64,000 bases of DNA from VAZQ01 sp963821505 (GTDB lineage: Bacteria; Pseudomonadota; Alphaproteobacteria; Rhizobiales; Xanthobacteraceae): contig CAWGEH010000022.1 of assembly GCA_963821505.1 (NCBI GenBank), forward strand, positions 124,001 through 188,000. Reading direction: 5' to 3'. A program made the translations under genes and the position numbers. Below, in pieces: positions 39,034-48,316 of this stretch. The stretch's first letter is position 1, and the number at the start of each line of letters is the position of its first letter. The notes below the pieces were generated by a model. It saw only the letters and a list, made by a program, of their open reading frames with translations, ran no database searches and had not been told where the DNA came from.

Positions 39034-40566
39034 ATGAGCGAGCCATCAAAACCGACCGGTCCCGATCTCGCGGCCGGCGTCCCGCTCGATGACCTCCCCG
39101 ATGGAGGCATGCTCAGCGGACACGTGGGCGAGGAGCCGGTCCTGCTCGCGCGTCGCGGCGATGAAATCTTCGCGATCGGCGCGACCTGCTCGCACTACGG
39201 CGGCCCCCTCGCCGAGGGCTTGCTCGTCGGCGACAGCGTGCGATGCCCCTGGCATCATGCCCGCTTCAGCTTGCGCACCGGCGCGGCGATCGGGGCGCCG
39301 GCGTTCAATCCGCTGCCGTGCTGGCGCGTGGAAAAACGCGACGGCAAGGTGTTCGTCCACGAAAAGGCCGAGCCGGCCGATCGACGCCGGGCCGGCACGG
39401 CTCGAAGCTCAACCGGACCATCCGAACGCGTGGTCATCGTGGGCGGCGGGGCGGCGGGCTTCGCGACGGCCGAGATGCTGCGGCGCGAAGGATTTGCCGG
39501 CAGCGTCACGCTTCTGTCCTCCGACGACACGGCTCCCTACGACCGGCCGAATTGCTCGAAGGACTATCTCGCCGGCAACGCACCCGAAGACTGGATGCCG
39601 CTCAAGCCGCGCGAATTCTACGCCGAGCATGCCATCGGCCTCGAGCTGCGTGCCGACGTGACTGGACTCGACATCAAGGCGCGGCAGCTGGCGATCGCGG
39701 GCGGGCGAAGCGTGACGTTCGACAAGCTGGTACTCGCGACCGGCGCGCAGCCCGTTCGCCTCGACATCCCCGGTGGGAGCCAGCCGCAGGTGCATGTGCT
39801 GCGCTCGCTCGCCGACGCCCGCGCGATCATCGCGACGGCAAAAGAGGCGCGGCGGGCCGTGGTGATCGGCGCGAGCTTCATCGGGCTCGAGGTCGCCGCG
39901 TCGCTGCGCGCCCGCGACCTGCAGGTTCATGTGGTGGCGCCGGAGCGGCTGCCGATGGAACGTATCCTCGGCCGTGAACTCGGCGACTTCATTCGCGGGC
40001 TGCACGAAGAGCACGGCGTCGTCTTCCACCTCGAGGAGACGGTAACCGCGATCGACGGACGAAACGTCAAACTGAAAGGCGGGACGACGCTATCGGCCGA
40101 CCTGGTGGTCGTGGGCATCGGCGTGCGGCCCCGGACGCAGCTCGCCGAGCATGCCGGCCTTAAGATCGAGCGCGGCGTGCTCGTGAACGAGCACCTGGAG
40201 ACCAGCGCGCCGGGAATCTACGCCGCCGGGGATATCGCGCGCTGGCCGGATCCCCACTCCGGCGAACGGCTCCGCATCGAGCATTGGGTCGTCGCCGAGC
40301 GCCAGGGTCAGACCGTCGCGCAGAATATCCTCGGACAGCGGCAGCGATTTTCCGACGTCCCGTTCTTCTGGAGCCAGCATTACGACGTACCGATCAACTA
40401 TGTCGGTCATGCCGAGAAGTGGGACAAGCTCGAGGTCGAGGGCGACATCGCGGCTCGCGATTGCCTGGTGCGCTATCGCCGCGACGGCAAGCTGCTGGCC
40501 GTCGCCACGATCTACCGCGACCTCGCGAATCTGAAGGAGGAATGGGCGATGGAACGCGTGGTCTGA
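39034..40566 (+). CDS. Rieske-FAD/NAD-dependent oxidoreductase (AIFL-like)
   Basis: 510 residues, fusing two electron-transfer parts. The N-terminal Rieske domain (about 15-115) has CSHYGGPL (Cys52, His54) and CPWHH (Cys71, His74) as 2Fe-2S ligands. A pyridine-nucleotide-disulfide reductase follows with FAD loop VVIVGGGAAGFATAEML (about 133-150), an NAD loop in AVVIGASFIGLEVAASL and a second FAD motif GIYAAGDIARWPD. It resembles AIFM3-like and ferredoxin-reductase proteins that feed oxygenases. No oxygenase gene is adjacent. GGAG lies before the ATG. Confidence 0.93.
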   Translation: MSEPSKPTGPDLAAGVPLDDLPDGGMLSGHVGEEPVLLARRGDEIFAIGATCSHYGGPLAEGLLVGDSVRCPWHHARFSLRTGAAIGAPAFNPLPCWRVEKRDGKVFVHEKAEPADRRRAGTARSSTGPSERVVIVGGGAAGFATAEMLRREGFAGSVTLLSSDDTAPYDRPNCSKDYLAGNAPEDWMPLKPREFYAEHAIGLELRADVTGLDIKARQLAIAGGRSVTFDKLVLATGAQPVRLDIPGGSQPQVHVLRSLADARAIIATAKEARRAVVIGASFIGLEVAASLRARDLQVHVVAPERLPMERILGRELGDFIRGLHEEHGVVFHLEETVTAIDGRNVKLKGGTTLSADLVVVGIGVRPRTQLAEHAGLKIERGVLVNEHLETSAPGIYAAGDIARWPDPHSGERLRIEHWVVAERQGQTVAQNILGQRQRFSDVPFFWSQHYDVPINYVGHAEKWDKLEVEGDIAARDCLVRYRRDGKLLAVATIYRDLANLKEEWAMERVV

Positions 40567-40570
40567 AGCC

Positions 40571-40674
40571 CTAGAGCGCATCCCGATTGGGTCGAATCGT
40601 GATGCGCTCTAGATTCTTCGATTTTGCGCATGTTCTGTTCGGAAAACCGGTTCCCACTTTTCCGGAACATGCGC
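40571..40674. repeat. paired palindromic intergenic repeat (Rhizobiales type)
   Basis: Perfect 12-bp arms CTAGAGCGCATC / GATGCGCTCTAG (40571-40582, 40601-40612), then GCGCATGTTC / GAACATGCGC (40626-40635, 40665-40674) around an inner GGAAAA/TTTTCC pair. This closely resembles short palindromes widespread between genes in Bradyrhizobium. It lies 5 bp past the oxidoreductase stop and could end both convergent transcripts. Confidence 0.8.
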
Positions 40675-40730
40675 TAGCGATCGCGTGCGCGGGCTGTGCA
40701 ACCGCATCCCCTGATGTCCATCATGCAGCA

Positions 40731-42579
40731 TCACGTCGTCAGCTCGCGCACCGCGCGCGCCGCCTGGTCGATGGCGAGATGGGCGTAGGCGTCGCCACCG
40801 GCATCGGAATTGGCGATGGCGACGCGACCGGCTTGCTGCCGGGCACGATCGAGAACGGTCTCGTAGTCGTCTTCGTCGAACAGCGAATTTGCCACGTAGC
40901 CGTAGCCGTGCGGCCAGCGGTTGACGGTGATCGCCGCGATGTCGCGCGCGCTGGAAAATCCGCCGGGGCCCAGCATGCGGTCGAGCTCGTCGCGGATCCT
41001 GTCCTCGAAATCCGCGAAGGTCATTGCGAGCAGCTTCGCCTGGCCGATGCGGAACTGGGCGCGCGCGTCGAGCCCGCGGTTGGGCGCCCCCGGGACGTGG
41101 ACGAGGTGCAGGCACATGGGCGCGTCCGGATTGGGCGAATGGCGGTAGCCGCCGAGGCTCACGGGAAAATCCAGCTTGACGTGGCTGTGAAACGACATCG
41201 GCGCGGAAATGTCGTGCACGCCGAGCGCCGCCCATGGCCGCCAGTCGCGCACGAGCACGTTGGTGTAGACGATCGGGGTCTTGACGTTGCGGGCCAGCGC
41301 CTCGCGCTGCGGCACCGGCAGCTCCGGCATGATGTGCGGGATGACCATGTGGAAACAGGCGAGCACCGCGTGCTTGGCCGCGAGGCGGTGCGGCACCCCC
41401 GCGCGCACATAGCCGAGATGCACCTCGCCGCCGGCGTTGCGGACGTCGACGCAGGTCGAGTCGAGCCGGATGCGAACGGCGTGGCGGTCCTGGTCGAGCT
41501 TGTCGTAGTCGAACGCCGCCAGGACCACGTCGTCCATGCCGCGGCCGGGCGCGGCATCCGGAATGAGCGCGCGCACCAGCAGGCGGGCGAGCGAGGCGTT
41601 GCCGTCGGGGAAATGATAGATATAGGGCTCGCGCGGGCCTGCCCGCGCCGGTAGCCCGAGCCCGTCGAAACCGGGATAGCCGAGGTCGCGCGCGTCGGCC
41701 GCCGGCACCGCGTCGCAGCCGAGCCCGAAGAAGCCCAAGGTGCGGCCCTGAAAACAGTTCGCCGCCTGTTCGCTCAGGCCGCAGACGCCGGTCAGGTAAT
41801 CGCGGTAGCTCGTGCGCTTGAGGATCTCGACCTTTTCCGCGACCGTCCTGCCGGCGAGCGGGTCGCGCGCGCCGTCATAGAGCGCGAGCAGTTGCGCCTT
41901 GCTCGCCTGCGAGATCGGAAACTCGGCCACGAATTCGGCGAGCGGCCTGGCATTGGCGAGACGGCGCGTGAGCTCGTCGGTGCCGCCCGCCGGCGGCTCG
42001 CCCGCCACCAGGAGGTCGCGTCCGAAGGCCTCGCGCGGGAAGAACAGGCCGCGCGAAAGGCCAAGCGAGGAATAGAACGTCCGCTCGAAAGCGGTCTCGA
42101 AGCGTGCGACCTCGACGCCGAGGTCGCGCAGCAGACCTTTGGCGACGTCGCTGTAGTGCGTCTTGGGGGAATTCGATCGACTCGCTGCCGCCGTAGCCGA
42201 TCACCAGACGGCCGTCGAACGTGAACTCGTTGCGCCTGGCATGGCCGCCGAAATCGTCGTGGTTGTCGAGCACGAGGATGCGCGCCGACGGCCCGGCGGC
42301 GCGGCGGTAGAACCAGGCGGCCGCGAGCCCGCTGATGCCCGCGCCGACCACGACGAGGTCGTAGCGCTCCTCGATCGGTAGTCCGTCAAGCGGAAAGCGG
42401 GCGGGGTCGCGCGCCTGCGCGTGAGCGGTCTCGAACGAGCCGGGATGCTGGCCGCGCAGGCCGGTGAGCGCGGGCGGATAGCGGCCGGGCGCGGCCGCGA
42501 TCTGGGCCGCCGGGGTCAGACCCGCGGCGACGGTCAGGGCCACTCCGTTGAGGAAGTCGCGGCGCGAAATCGTGAACAT
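40731..42579 (-). CDS. Tat-exported FAD-dependent oxidoreductase, frameshifted (spermidine dehydrogenase-like)
   Basis: Restored length about 615 residues. Tat signal with SRRDFLNG and a hydrophobic stretch (about 6-28). FAD loop YDLVVVGAGISGLAAAWFYR. Up to GGSESIE in one frame; an extra T or C in AATTCCCCC near 42166-42172 breaks it. The rest, from SPKTHYSDVAKGLLRDLGVE to AIANSDAGGDAYAHLAIDQA, is in another frame. The length and the NAD(P)-binding/amine-oxidase layout resemble periplasmic spermidine dehydrogenase-like proteins; the substrate is unknown. Confidence 0.82.
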
Positions 42580-42790
42580 GCGGCAACCAGATTCGATGGA
42601 CGGCGCGAGAGGTCAACGGCCGCACGGATGTTGCGCGCCGCCACGCGTGGGGGTGAGCGATGAAGCGGCGATTCTGCCAACAACCCCGGCCGCGGCGCAA
42701 GACCGGCGCCGCCGCACGGTGGCAAGAGTTGCGCGTCCCGGGCACGACACAGGTGCGGCAACGCCGGTGAGATGCGCCGCCCCTTCCGGC

Positions 42791-43300
42791 CTAATTGGCC
42801 GGAAGCTCGCTGCCTGCATCCATGCGCGCCGTTGCGCGCCGCGGCACGACGAGCTTTGCGATCAGCACCTGCACGACCTCGTCGCGCTGGTTGCGCGTCT
42901 CGCTGCGCACGCGCACCATGCCGCGGTCGGCGCGTGAGCGCGACGGCACCACCTCCTCGATCTCGCTCACGACGCGGAGGATATCACCCGGCCGCGTGGG
43001 CTTCGGCCAGCTGACCTCCCCGCCGGCCCCGATGATGCCGCCGGCCAGCGGCAACCCGGTCTCGACCAGCAAGCGCATGGTGATCGCGGCCGTATGCCAG
43101 CCGCTCGCCGCCAAGCCGCCGAACAGCGTGGCCCTCGCCGCGGCGTCATCGAGGTGGAAGGGCTGCGGATCGAACTGGGCGGCAAACGCCTTGATCTGCG
43201 CCTCGTCGATGGAGTGGGCGGCGCTGGTGAAACGCCGTCCAACCTGGAGATCGTCGAGATAGAGCCGGCCGTCTGCTGCCGGTTCGTTTGACTGCGCCAC
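42791..43300 (-). CDS. MaoC-like (R)-specific hydratase
   Basis: 169 residues from the GTG at 43300, which has GGGGGTGG upstream; an ATG at 43321 lacks a ribosome site. Hot-dog fold: FAAQFDPQPFHLDDAAA carries the catalytic Asp-His pair of the MaoC family, and FGGLAASGWHTAAITMRLLV with SWPKPTRPGD confirms it. It would hydrate an enoyl-CoA. Its stop codon sits inside a 9-bp palindrome CTTCCGGCC/GGCCGGAAG (42783-42805). Divergent from the HxlR gene with overlapping promoters, so HxlR control is likely. Confidence 0.88.
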   Translation of the reverse strand: MAQSNEPAADGRLYLDDLQVGRRFTSAAHSIDEAQIKAFAAQFDPQPFHLDDAAARATLFGGLAASGWHTAAITMRLLVETGLPLAGGIIGAGGEVSWPKPTRPGDILRVVSEIEEVVPSRSRADRGMVRVRSETRNQRDEVVQVLIAKLVVPRRATARMDAGSELPAN

Positions 43301-43330
43301 AGGCCACCCCCGCTCATTCATCGAAGCTAC

Positions 43331-43366
43331 TTGCATAATGATAGTGACTGGGCTATATGGTGTCAA
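43331..43366. promoter_or_regulatory. overlapping face-to-face promoters of maoC-like and hxlR genes
   Basis: Minus strand: TTGACA (43366-43361), 17-bp spacer, TATCAT (43343-43338), for the MaoC-like gene. Plus strand: TTGCAT (43331-43336), 17-bp spacer, TATATG (43354-43359), for hxlR. RNA polymerase cannot occupy both, and the shared 36 bp is the natural HxlR operator site. Confidence 0.6.
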
Positions 43367-43920
43367 TGCAACGCAAGAGCTTTGGCAACATGCCGTGTCC
43401 GATCGCCCGCAGCCTGGAGCGCGTGGGCGAATGGTGGAGCATCCTCATCCTGCGCGACGCCCTGCACGGGATGACGCGCTTCGACGAGTTCCAGAAGAGC
43501 CTGGGCATCGCGCCGAACATGCTCGCGCGGCGCCTCCACGCCCTGGTCGAGGCCGGACTGCTGGAGCGCCGCCGATACAGCCAACGGCCGCCGCGCGACG
43601 AATACATTCCGACCGCGCGCGGACGGGATTTCCGCCCCGTCCTGGTGGCATTGCTCGCCTGGGGCAACAGGCACTTCGCGCCCGAGGGCGCGAGCGTGCT
43701 GCTGGTCGATACCACGACCGGCGCGGCCGTAGACCCGATCCTCGTCGATCCCGCTACCGGGCGGCCGATCAAGGAACCCGAATATGCGTTTGTGGCCGGT
43801 CCCGCCGCGCCCGAACGCACCCGACGCAGGTATGCATCGCGCAAGCCGCAGGGCTCGCCGCCGGAAGCAGGCTCCGGTGGCGGCGGCCAAGCGCCGACGC
43901 GCACCAGGGCCGTGACATGA
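43357..43920 (+). CDS. HxlR family winged-helix transcriptional regulator
   Basis: 187 residues from ATG 43357, or 184 from ATG 43366. The HxlR winged helix covers about residues 10-105: CPIARSLERVGEWWSILILR, FDEFQKSLGIAPNMLARRLH and ALVEAGLLERRRYSQRPPRD. The first Cys (CPIARSLE) corresponds to the redox Cys of many HxlR proteins. The C-terminal 80 residues are less conserved, and the tail is basic. The MATE pump follows 24 bp later and may be in its regulon together with the divergent MaoC-like gene. Confidence 0.9.
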   Translation: MVSMQRKSFGNMPCPIARSLERVGEWWSILILRDALHGMTRFDEFQKSLGIAPNMLARRLHALVEAGLLERRRYSQRPPRDEYIPTARGRDFRPVLVALLAWGNRHFAPEGASVLLVDTTTGAAVDPILVDPATGRPIKEPEYAFVAGPAAPERTRRRYASRKPQGSPPEAGSGGGGQAPTRTRAVT

Positions 43921-43944
43921 GTTCTCGCCGCAACCGTCGGGGCC

Positions 43945-45345
43945 GTGGAGCTTGCTGCGCGCGCAGAAGCCGCGACGGTCGGGAGCGCCGAGCTCAGCCC
44001 GCGCACGCGGACCCTGCTGCAAGGACCGATCGTGTCGACATTGTTGCGGATGGCCTGGCCGAACGTGCTGGTCATGCTGGCGCAGGCGGCCACGGGATTG
44101 ATCGAAACCTGGTTCGTAGCGAAGCTGGGCACCGACGCTCTGGCCGGCATGGCGCTGGTGTTTCCGGGCGTCATGCTGATGCAGATGATCTCCGCCGGCG
44201 CCATGGGGGGCGGCATCTCGTCCGCGATCGCGCGCGCGCTCGGCGCCGGACGGCGCGACCAGGCCGATGCGCTGGTGCTGCACGCGCTCGTCATCAACGT
44301 CGCGCTCGGCGTCTCGTTCTCCACCCTCATGCTGGCGTTCGGACGGCCGATCTACCGCGCGCTTGGCGGCGAGGGCGGCGAGCTCGACGCCGCGCTCAGC
44401 TACTCCAACGTCGTCTTTGCCGGCAACGCGCTGCTCTGGGTGATGAACGGCCTGGCGAGCGTCATCCGCGGCACCGGCAATATGCTGGTACCGGCCTCTG
44501 TGATCTGCGTCGGCGTCGTCGTGCTGGTGCCGTTGTCGCCGCTGCTGATCTTCGGCATCGGTCCCTTCCCGGCGCTGGGCATCGCAGGCGGCGGCGTAGC
44601 GCTGCTCTTGTTCTATGCCGCCGGAACCGGCGTGCTCGCCTGGTACATCCTGTCCGGGCGCAACATCGCGCGATTGCGGCCGGCGCGCCTGCGCTGGCCG
44701 TTGTTCCGCGACATCCTCGGGGTGGGAGCGGTCGCTGCGGTCACCTCCATCCAGACGAACGTGATCATTGCGCTCGCCACGGCATTGGTCGCCACCGCCG
44801 CCGGTCCCGCCGCCGCTGCCGGCTACGGCACCGGTGCGCGGCTGGAATATCTGCTGGTACCGCTGGTCTTCGGTCTCGGCGCGCCGCTGGTGGCCATGGT
44901 GGGGACGAATATCGGCGCGGGAGAGCGGCAACGGGCGCTGCGCGTCGCCTTTGTCGGTGGCGCCATCGCGTTCGCGGCGACCGGAGCGATCGGCGCCGCC
45001 GCAGCGCTTTGGCCGAACGCCTGGCTCGCGCTGTTCAGCACCGACGCGCGCGTGATCGCGGCCGGAAGCAGCTACCTGCGCATGGTCGGGCCGTTCTATG
45101 GATTCTTCGGCCTGGCGCTTGCGCTATATTTCGCCTCGCAGGGCGCGGGACGGTTGTTCTGGCCGCTGTCCACCGGGTTCCTGCGCATGCTGATCGCGAT
45201 CGGCGGCGGATGGCTCGCGCTTCGCCTCACCGGCTCGCTCGCCTGGCTGTTCGCGGCGCTTGCGCTCGGCCTCCTGCTGCACGGGCTCACGCTTTGCGCG
45301 GCCATTGCCTCCGGCGCATGGTTTCGCCGGCCGGTCCGGGAATAG
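43945..45345 (+). CDS. MATE family efflux transporter
   Basis: 466 residues, 12 predicted helices. Multidrug and toxin extrusion antiporter fold, seen in MAWPNVLVMLAQAATGLIET, VFPGVMLMQMISAGAMGGGI, VIRGTGNMLVPA and GYGTGARLEYLLVPLVFGLG. It probably exports cationic compounds using H+ or Na+. The start is GTG at 43945, 24 bp after hxlR; transcriptional coupling suggests HxlR-linked export of a metabolite or drug. Confidence 0.92.
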   Translation: MELAARAEAATVGSAELSPRTRTLLQGPIVSTLLRMAWPNVLVMLAQAATGLIETWFVAKLGTDALAGMALVFPGVMLMQMISAGAMGGGISSAIARALGAGRRDQADALVLHALVINVALGVSFSTLMLAFGRPIYRALGGEGGELDAALSYSNVVFAGNALLWVMNGLASVIRGTGNMLVPASVICVGVVVLVPLSPLLIFGIGPFPALGIAGGGVALLLFYAAGTGVLAWYILSGRNIARLRPARLRWPLFRDILGVGAVAAVTSIQTNVIIALATALVATAAGPAAAAGYGTGARLEYLLVPLVFGLGAPLVAMVGTNIGAGERQRALRVAFVGGAIAFAATGAIGAAAALWPNAWLALFSTDARVIAAGSSYLRMVGPFYGFFGLALALYFASQGAGRLFWPLSTGFLRMLIAIGGGWLALRLTGSLAWLFAALALGLLLHGLTLCAAIASGAWFRRPVRE

Positions 45346-45358
45346 GGCTGGCCTGCGT

Positions 45359-45979
45359 CTACAGCTTTGGCAGATTGAGCCAGTCGCCGACGGCGCTCAG
45401 CACCATGCTCACCGCCAGCGCCGCCAGCAGCATGCCCATCACCCGGCTGATCACGCTCACCCCCGCAGTGCCGATCAATCGCGAGATCGGCCCGGCCGCC
45501 AGCAGGATGAGGAACGAGATCCCGAGCACGGCGGCCAGAACGCCGACCGTGATCATTTGACCCGGCAGATTGAAGCGATCGTCATCGGTGAGCAGGACCA
45601 CCGTGAGCATGGCGCCGGGTCCGGCAATCTTGGGGATCGCGAGCGGATAGACCGCGAGTGCGAGCGCCCCCTGCTTTGCGACCTGAGCGTTGGTATAGCT
45701 CTCCCCGCGGATCATCTCGAGCGCGACCAGGAACAACAAGATGCCGCCCGAGATTTGGAAGGCCCGGATCGAGATGCCCATCTCCTCGAGCAGGAAGGCG
45801 CCGGCAAACACGAAGAAGACGAGGACGACGAACGAGATCAAGACTGCATCGAGGGCGAGCCTGCGCTGCGCCCGCAGATGGAGCTTGCCAGCAAGCGACA
45901 AAAAAACCGGAAGCACGCCGAACGGGTTGATGACCAGGAACAGGGTCACGAACTCGCTGACATGTCCCTGCCACCACAT
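45359..45979 (-). CDS. MarC family integral membrane protein
   Basis: 206 residues, six helices. VTLFLVINPFGVLPVFLSLA carries the NPxG/NPFG motif, and YPLAIPKIAGPGAMLTVVLL is the second repeat of the MarC/UPF0056 fold. Function unknown; the name comes from the mar locus, but it is not a proven drug pump. The ATG at 45979 gives MWWQGHVSEF; the open frame upstream is non-homologous. Convergent with MATE, 13 bp apart. Confidence 0.92.
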   Translation of the reverse strand: MWWQGHVSEFVTLFLVINPFGVLPVFLSLAGKLHLRAQRRLALDAVLISFVVLVFFVFAGAFLLEEMGISIRAFQISGGILLFLVALEMIRGESYTNAQVAKQGALALAVYPLAIPKIAGPGAMLTVVLLTDDDRFNLPGQMITVGVLAAVLGISFLILLAAGPISRLIGTAGVSVISRVMGMLLAALAVSMVLSAVGDWLNLPKL

Positions 45980-46236
45980 GGCGCCTCCGAATCGCTGGCC
46001 GGGCCGGGAAAGTGTCCGGCCCTCGCCCTGCTTGCAAGGGAGCCCGCTGCGGCGAGTCGCGTGATGATACGCCTGGCGCGCCGCGTGACAACGCCCGAGC
46101 GGCGGCAACATCAGGGATCGGCGTGAACGGTCCGATCACGGCGGCGCCGTCTGCAAACACGATCGGCGTGCCCCGGGCAGCCCGAACACGAATTCCTCCG
46201 CGCATTGCGGCGCCGGCGAAACGGCCCTGCCCCGCG

Positions 46237-47775
46237 TCACCGGCTGACATAGGTGCGGTGGCTGTAGACGCCGTCCGGTCCGGCACGCACCACGAGCACT
46301 CGCGTCTTGCGCCATTTGGTGCGCCGGCCGTTCACCAGCCGGCCGGGCTCACCCGTGGTCTTGACGGAGACAAACAACTGCTGGCGTGGCCTGCCTCGGC
46401 CACCGGGCTGCCGCAGCAGCCTGCCGGCGTCCGAATGGTAGGCCGAGAAATCGCCGGACTCGAAGCCGCGGTCGCGGGCGATTCTCTTGACCTGCCGCAG
46501 GATCTTTCGACCCGGCCGCCGGATCGATTTGCCGGGGAGCAGCGAGCTTTCACCAGCCGCCTTGCCGAGCGCGATGAGCTCGAGCCTCCTATTGGCACGG
46601 GCGGCGACCGGATCGAACGCCCAGCGCAGCGTGCGCTTGTCCTCCTGGTCGCCGATGCAGGGGTGGATCGAGGGATCTCCGAGCAGGATGAATTGTCCGA
46701 GCGTCTTGAGGTTGGTCGTGTCGTCGAGCGGCTCGCTCACGACGAATTGCTGGCGCGCCTGCAGGAATGCGCGCCCGAGCGAAGCGCCGTCGAGCACGTT
46801 GATCAGGAAATATTGCACGATCAGGTCGGCGGCCCCGAGCGTATCGGTGTCGCCATACGCGGTGGTGGTGCTGCCGACGAACCCGATCGCACCGCGATCG
46901 AGATAGGCGATCGAGATCGGGAAATCCTTCTTGTTCTCGTCGTCGAGGCGAGGATCGTACAGTTCCGCTCCGAAGCAGCATTCGGCCGCGACTACCGTGC
47001 CACGCTTGGCGTGCTTGAGCACGTCCTGGCTCGAAAGCGCGACGACATAGCGGGCGCCGTCGAGCTCGCCGTAAAAATGAGTATCGTCGTGCATGCCGTG
47101 GCAATTGATGAAATGGGTCAATGCGCGCAGGTGCCGGTTCGCCCGCGGGGCCTTGACCGGCGGGCAGACGAGAAGGTCGCCGGCGCCGAAGATCTGGCCC
47201 ACGTTGCGGGTGCTCAATTCGCGCCATTCCGCGGCCGACAACGCCAAATAGGAGAGGTAGTCCTGGCGCGGCCGGGAGCGGAATTTCGCAGCCGCCCGAA
47301 TCTGCCTGATGAGAAAGCTCGGCGTCTTGGCATTGGTGATGCCGGGGATGCGCCCCAGCACGCGCGTGACCGTGATGTAGCGTTTCATGTCCCGGCCGAA
47401 CGCGACGTCGCACGCGTAGGGCAGATCGCTCGGTATATCGCCGTCGTCATCGTCGCCGCGCACCGGGTTTTCGAGGGCGACATGCGGCACGACGTCGGGC
47501 CCGTCGAGAATCACGAGGTAGTGCGGCTTGTGGGCGGCATAGACGGCGTCGATCGCGAGCTTGTGCTGCTGGCCGCTCTTGGTATCGGTGACCGCCGCCC
47601 GTTTCATGGTCTGGGGGTCGTCGAGAAAAATCAGCTCGGTCTCGAAGCCTCTCTTGCGGTCCTCCGCCCTCAGCAGCCTCACGGCGGCGAGAATCTTTTT
47701 CAGCCCGCTCGGTCCGTACTTGCTCCGCAGCGCGGTGCGATTCGTCACCAGCAGCTTTTTCGATTTCTTTGCCAT
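46237..47775 (-). CDS. cytosolic gingipain-like (peptidase family C25) cysteine peptidase
   Basis: 512 residues, no signal peptide. Clan CD caspase-like fold of the C25 type. YLVILDGPDVVPH (about 86-98), IPSDLPYACDVAFGRD then RVLGRIPG (114-145), catalytic His226 in FINCHGMHDD, catalytic Cys266 or Cys267 in VVAAECCFGAE, and the C25 hallmark ILLGDPSIHP (363-372). The C-terminal 130 residues are very basic (Arg/Lys-rich). Known C25 enzymes are secreted, so a cytosolic form in this lineage is unusual. GGGAGG precedes the ATG at 47775. No partner is identified. Confidence 0.82.
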   Translation of the reverse strand: MAKKSKKLLVTNRTALRSKYGPSGLKKILAAVRLLRAEDRKRGFETELIFLDDPQTMKRAAVTDTKSGQQHKLAIDAVYAAHKPHYLVILDGPDVVPHVALENPVRGDDDDGDIPSDLPYACDVAFGRDMKRYITVTRVLGRIPGITNAKTPSFLIRQIRAAAKFRSRPRQDYLSYLALSAAEWRELSTRNVGQIFGAGDLLVCPPVKAPRANRHLRALTHFINCHGMHDDTHFYGELDGARYVVALSSQDVLKHAKRGTVVAAECCFGAELYDPRLDDENKKDFPISIAYLDRGAIGFVGSTTTAYGDTDTLGAADLIVQYFLINVLDGASLGRAFLQARQQFVVSEPLDDTTNLKTLGQFILLGDPSIHPCIGDQEDKRTLRWAFDPVAARANRRLELIALGKAAGESSLLPGKSIRRPGRKILRQVKRIARDRGFESGDFSAYHSDAGRLLRQPGGRGRPRQQLFVSVKTTGEPGRLVNGRRTKWRKTRVLVVRAGPDGVYSHRTYVSR

Positions 47776-48058
47776 GACATATCCCTCCCTAACCAGAGGT
47801 TGCATGATGAGGCGAAATCTGCCTCGCGCGCAATGCGCACCGGGACGCAGGAAGCGTCCGGGCCTCTCGACCATGCGCATCCACGGGAACGGGCGCGCGC
47901 GGCGGGTCAAGCCCTGATGCCGGCACGGCGGCCGCGCTTTTTGCGGGGAGTGGGCCACGTCGCCGCGCATGCCGGCCGTGCGCAGGAGGCCAGCGCCGTC
48001 GCCGTGCGCTTCACTTTGTCGCCTGCATCACCCTCGAAGTCCGTACGACTATCGTTTG

Positions 48059-48238
48059 GTGCGAACAATTCTTGCAACGCTATTCGTTTTCGCGTGGTTC
48101 GCGCTCAATGGACTGCTTTGGCTCGTGCGCTTGCCGGATTCGCTTTGGCTGCTTGGATCGGCGATCCTGGGGGTTCTCTTCTTCGGCGCGTTCTTGTGGT
48201 ACCTGGTGGCAAACGACGACCGGATGAACTCACCGTAG
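48059..48238 (+). CDS. possible small two-helix membrane protein
   Basis: 59 residues from GTG 48059 (or TTG 48056). Two hydrophobic segments, ILATLFVFAWFALNGLLWLV and LWLLGSAILGVLFFGAFLWY, joined by RLPDS and ending VANDDRMNSP. No homologue is recognised and the ribosome site is weak. Divergent from the C25 peptidase gene and 78 bp short of the TRAP permease end. The local base composition is less GC-rich than the neighbours. Confidence 0.4.
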   Translation: MRTILATLFVFAWFALNGLLWLVRLPDSLWLLGSAILGVLFFGAFLWYLVANDDRMNSP

Positions 48239-48316
48239 CCTCGACTATTCACAAGCGCCGATCGGACACAGGGGTGCCGTTGGCTCCCATTGCGAAGGTC
48301 GGTCTTTCTGCTCGCC

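Noticed and set aside
42783..42805. Terminator of the MaoC-like gene
   Set aside because: The palindrome CTTCCGGCC/GGCCGGAAG is perfect but contains the stop codon and no T-run follows, so I did not call a terminator.
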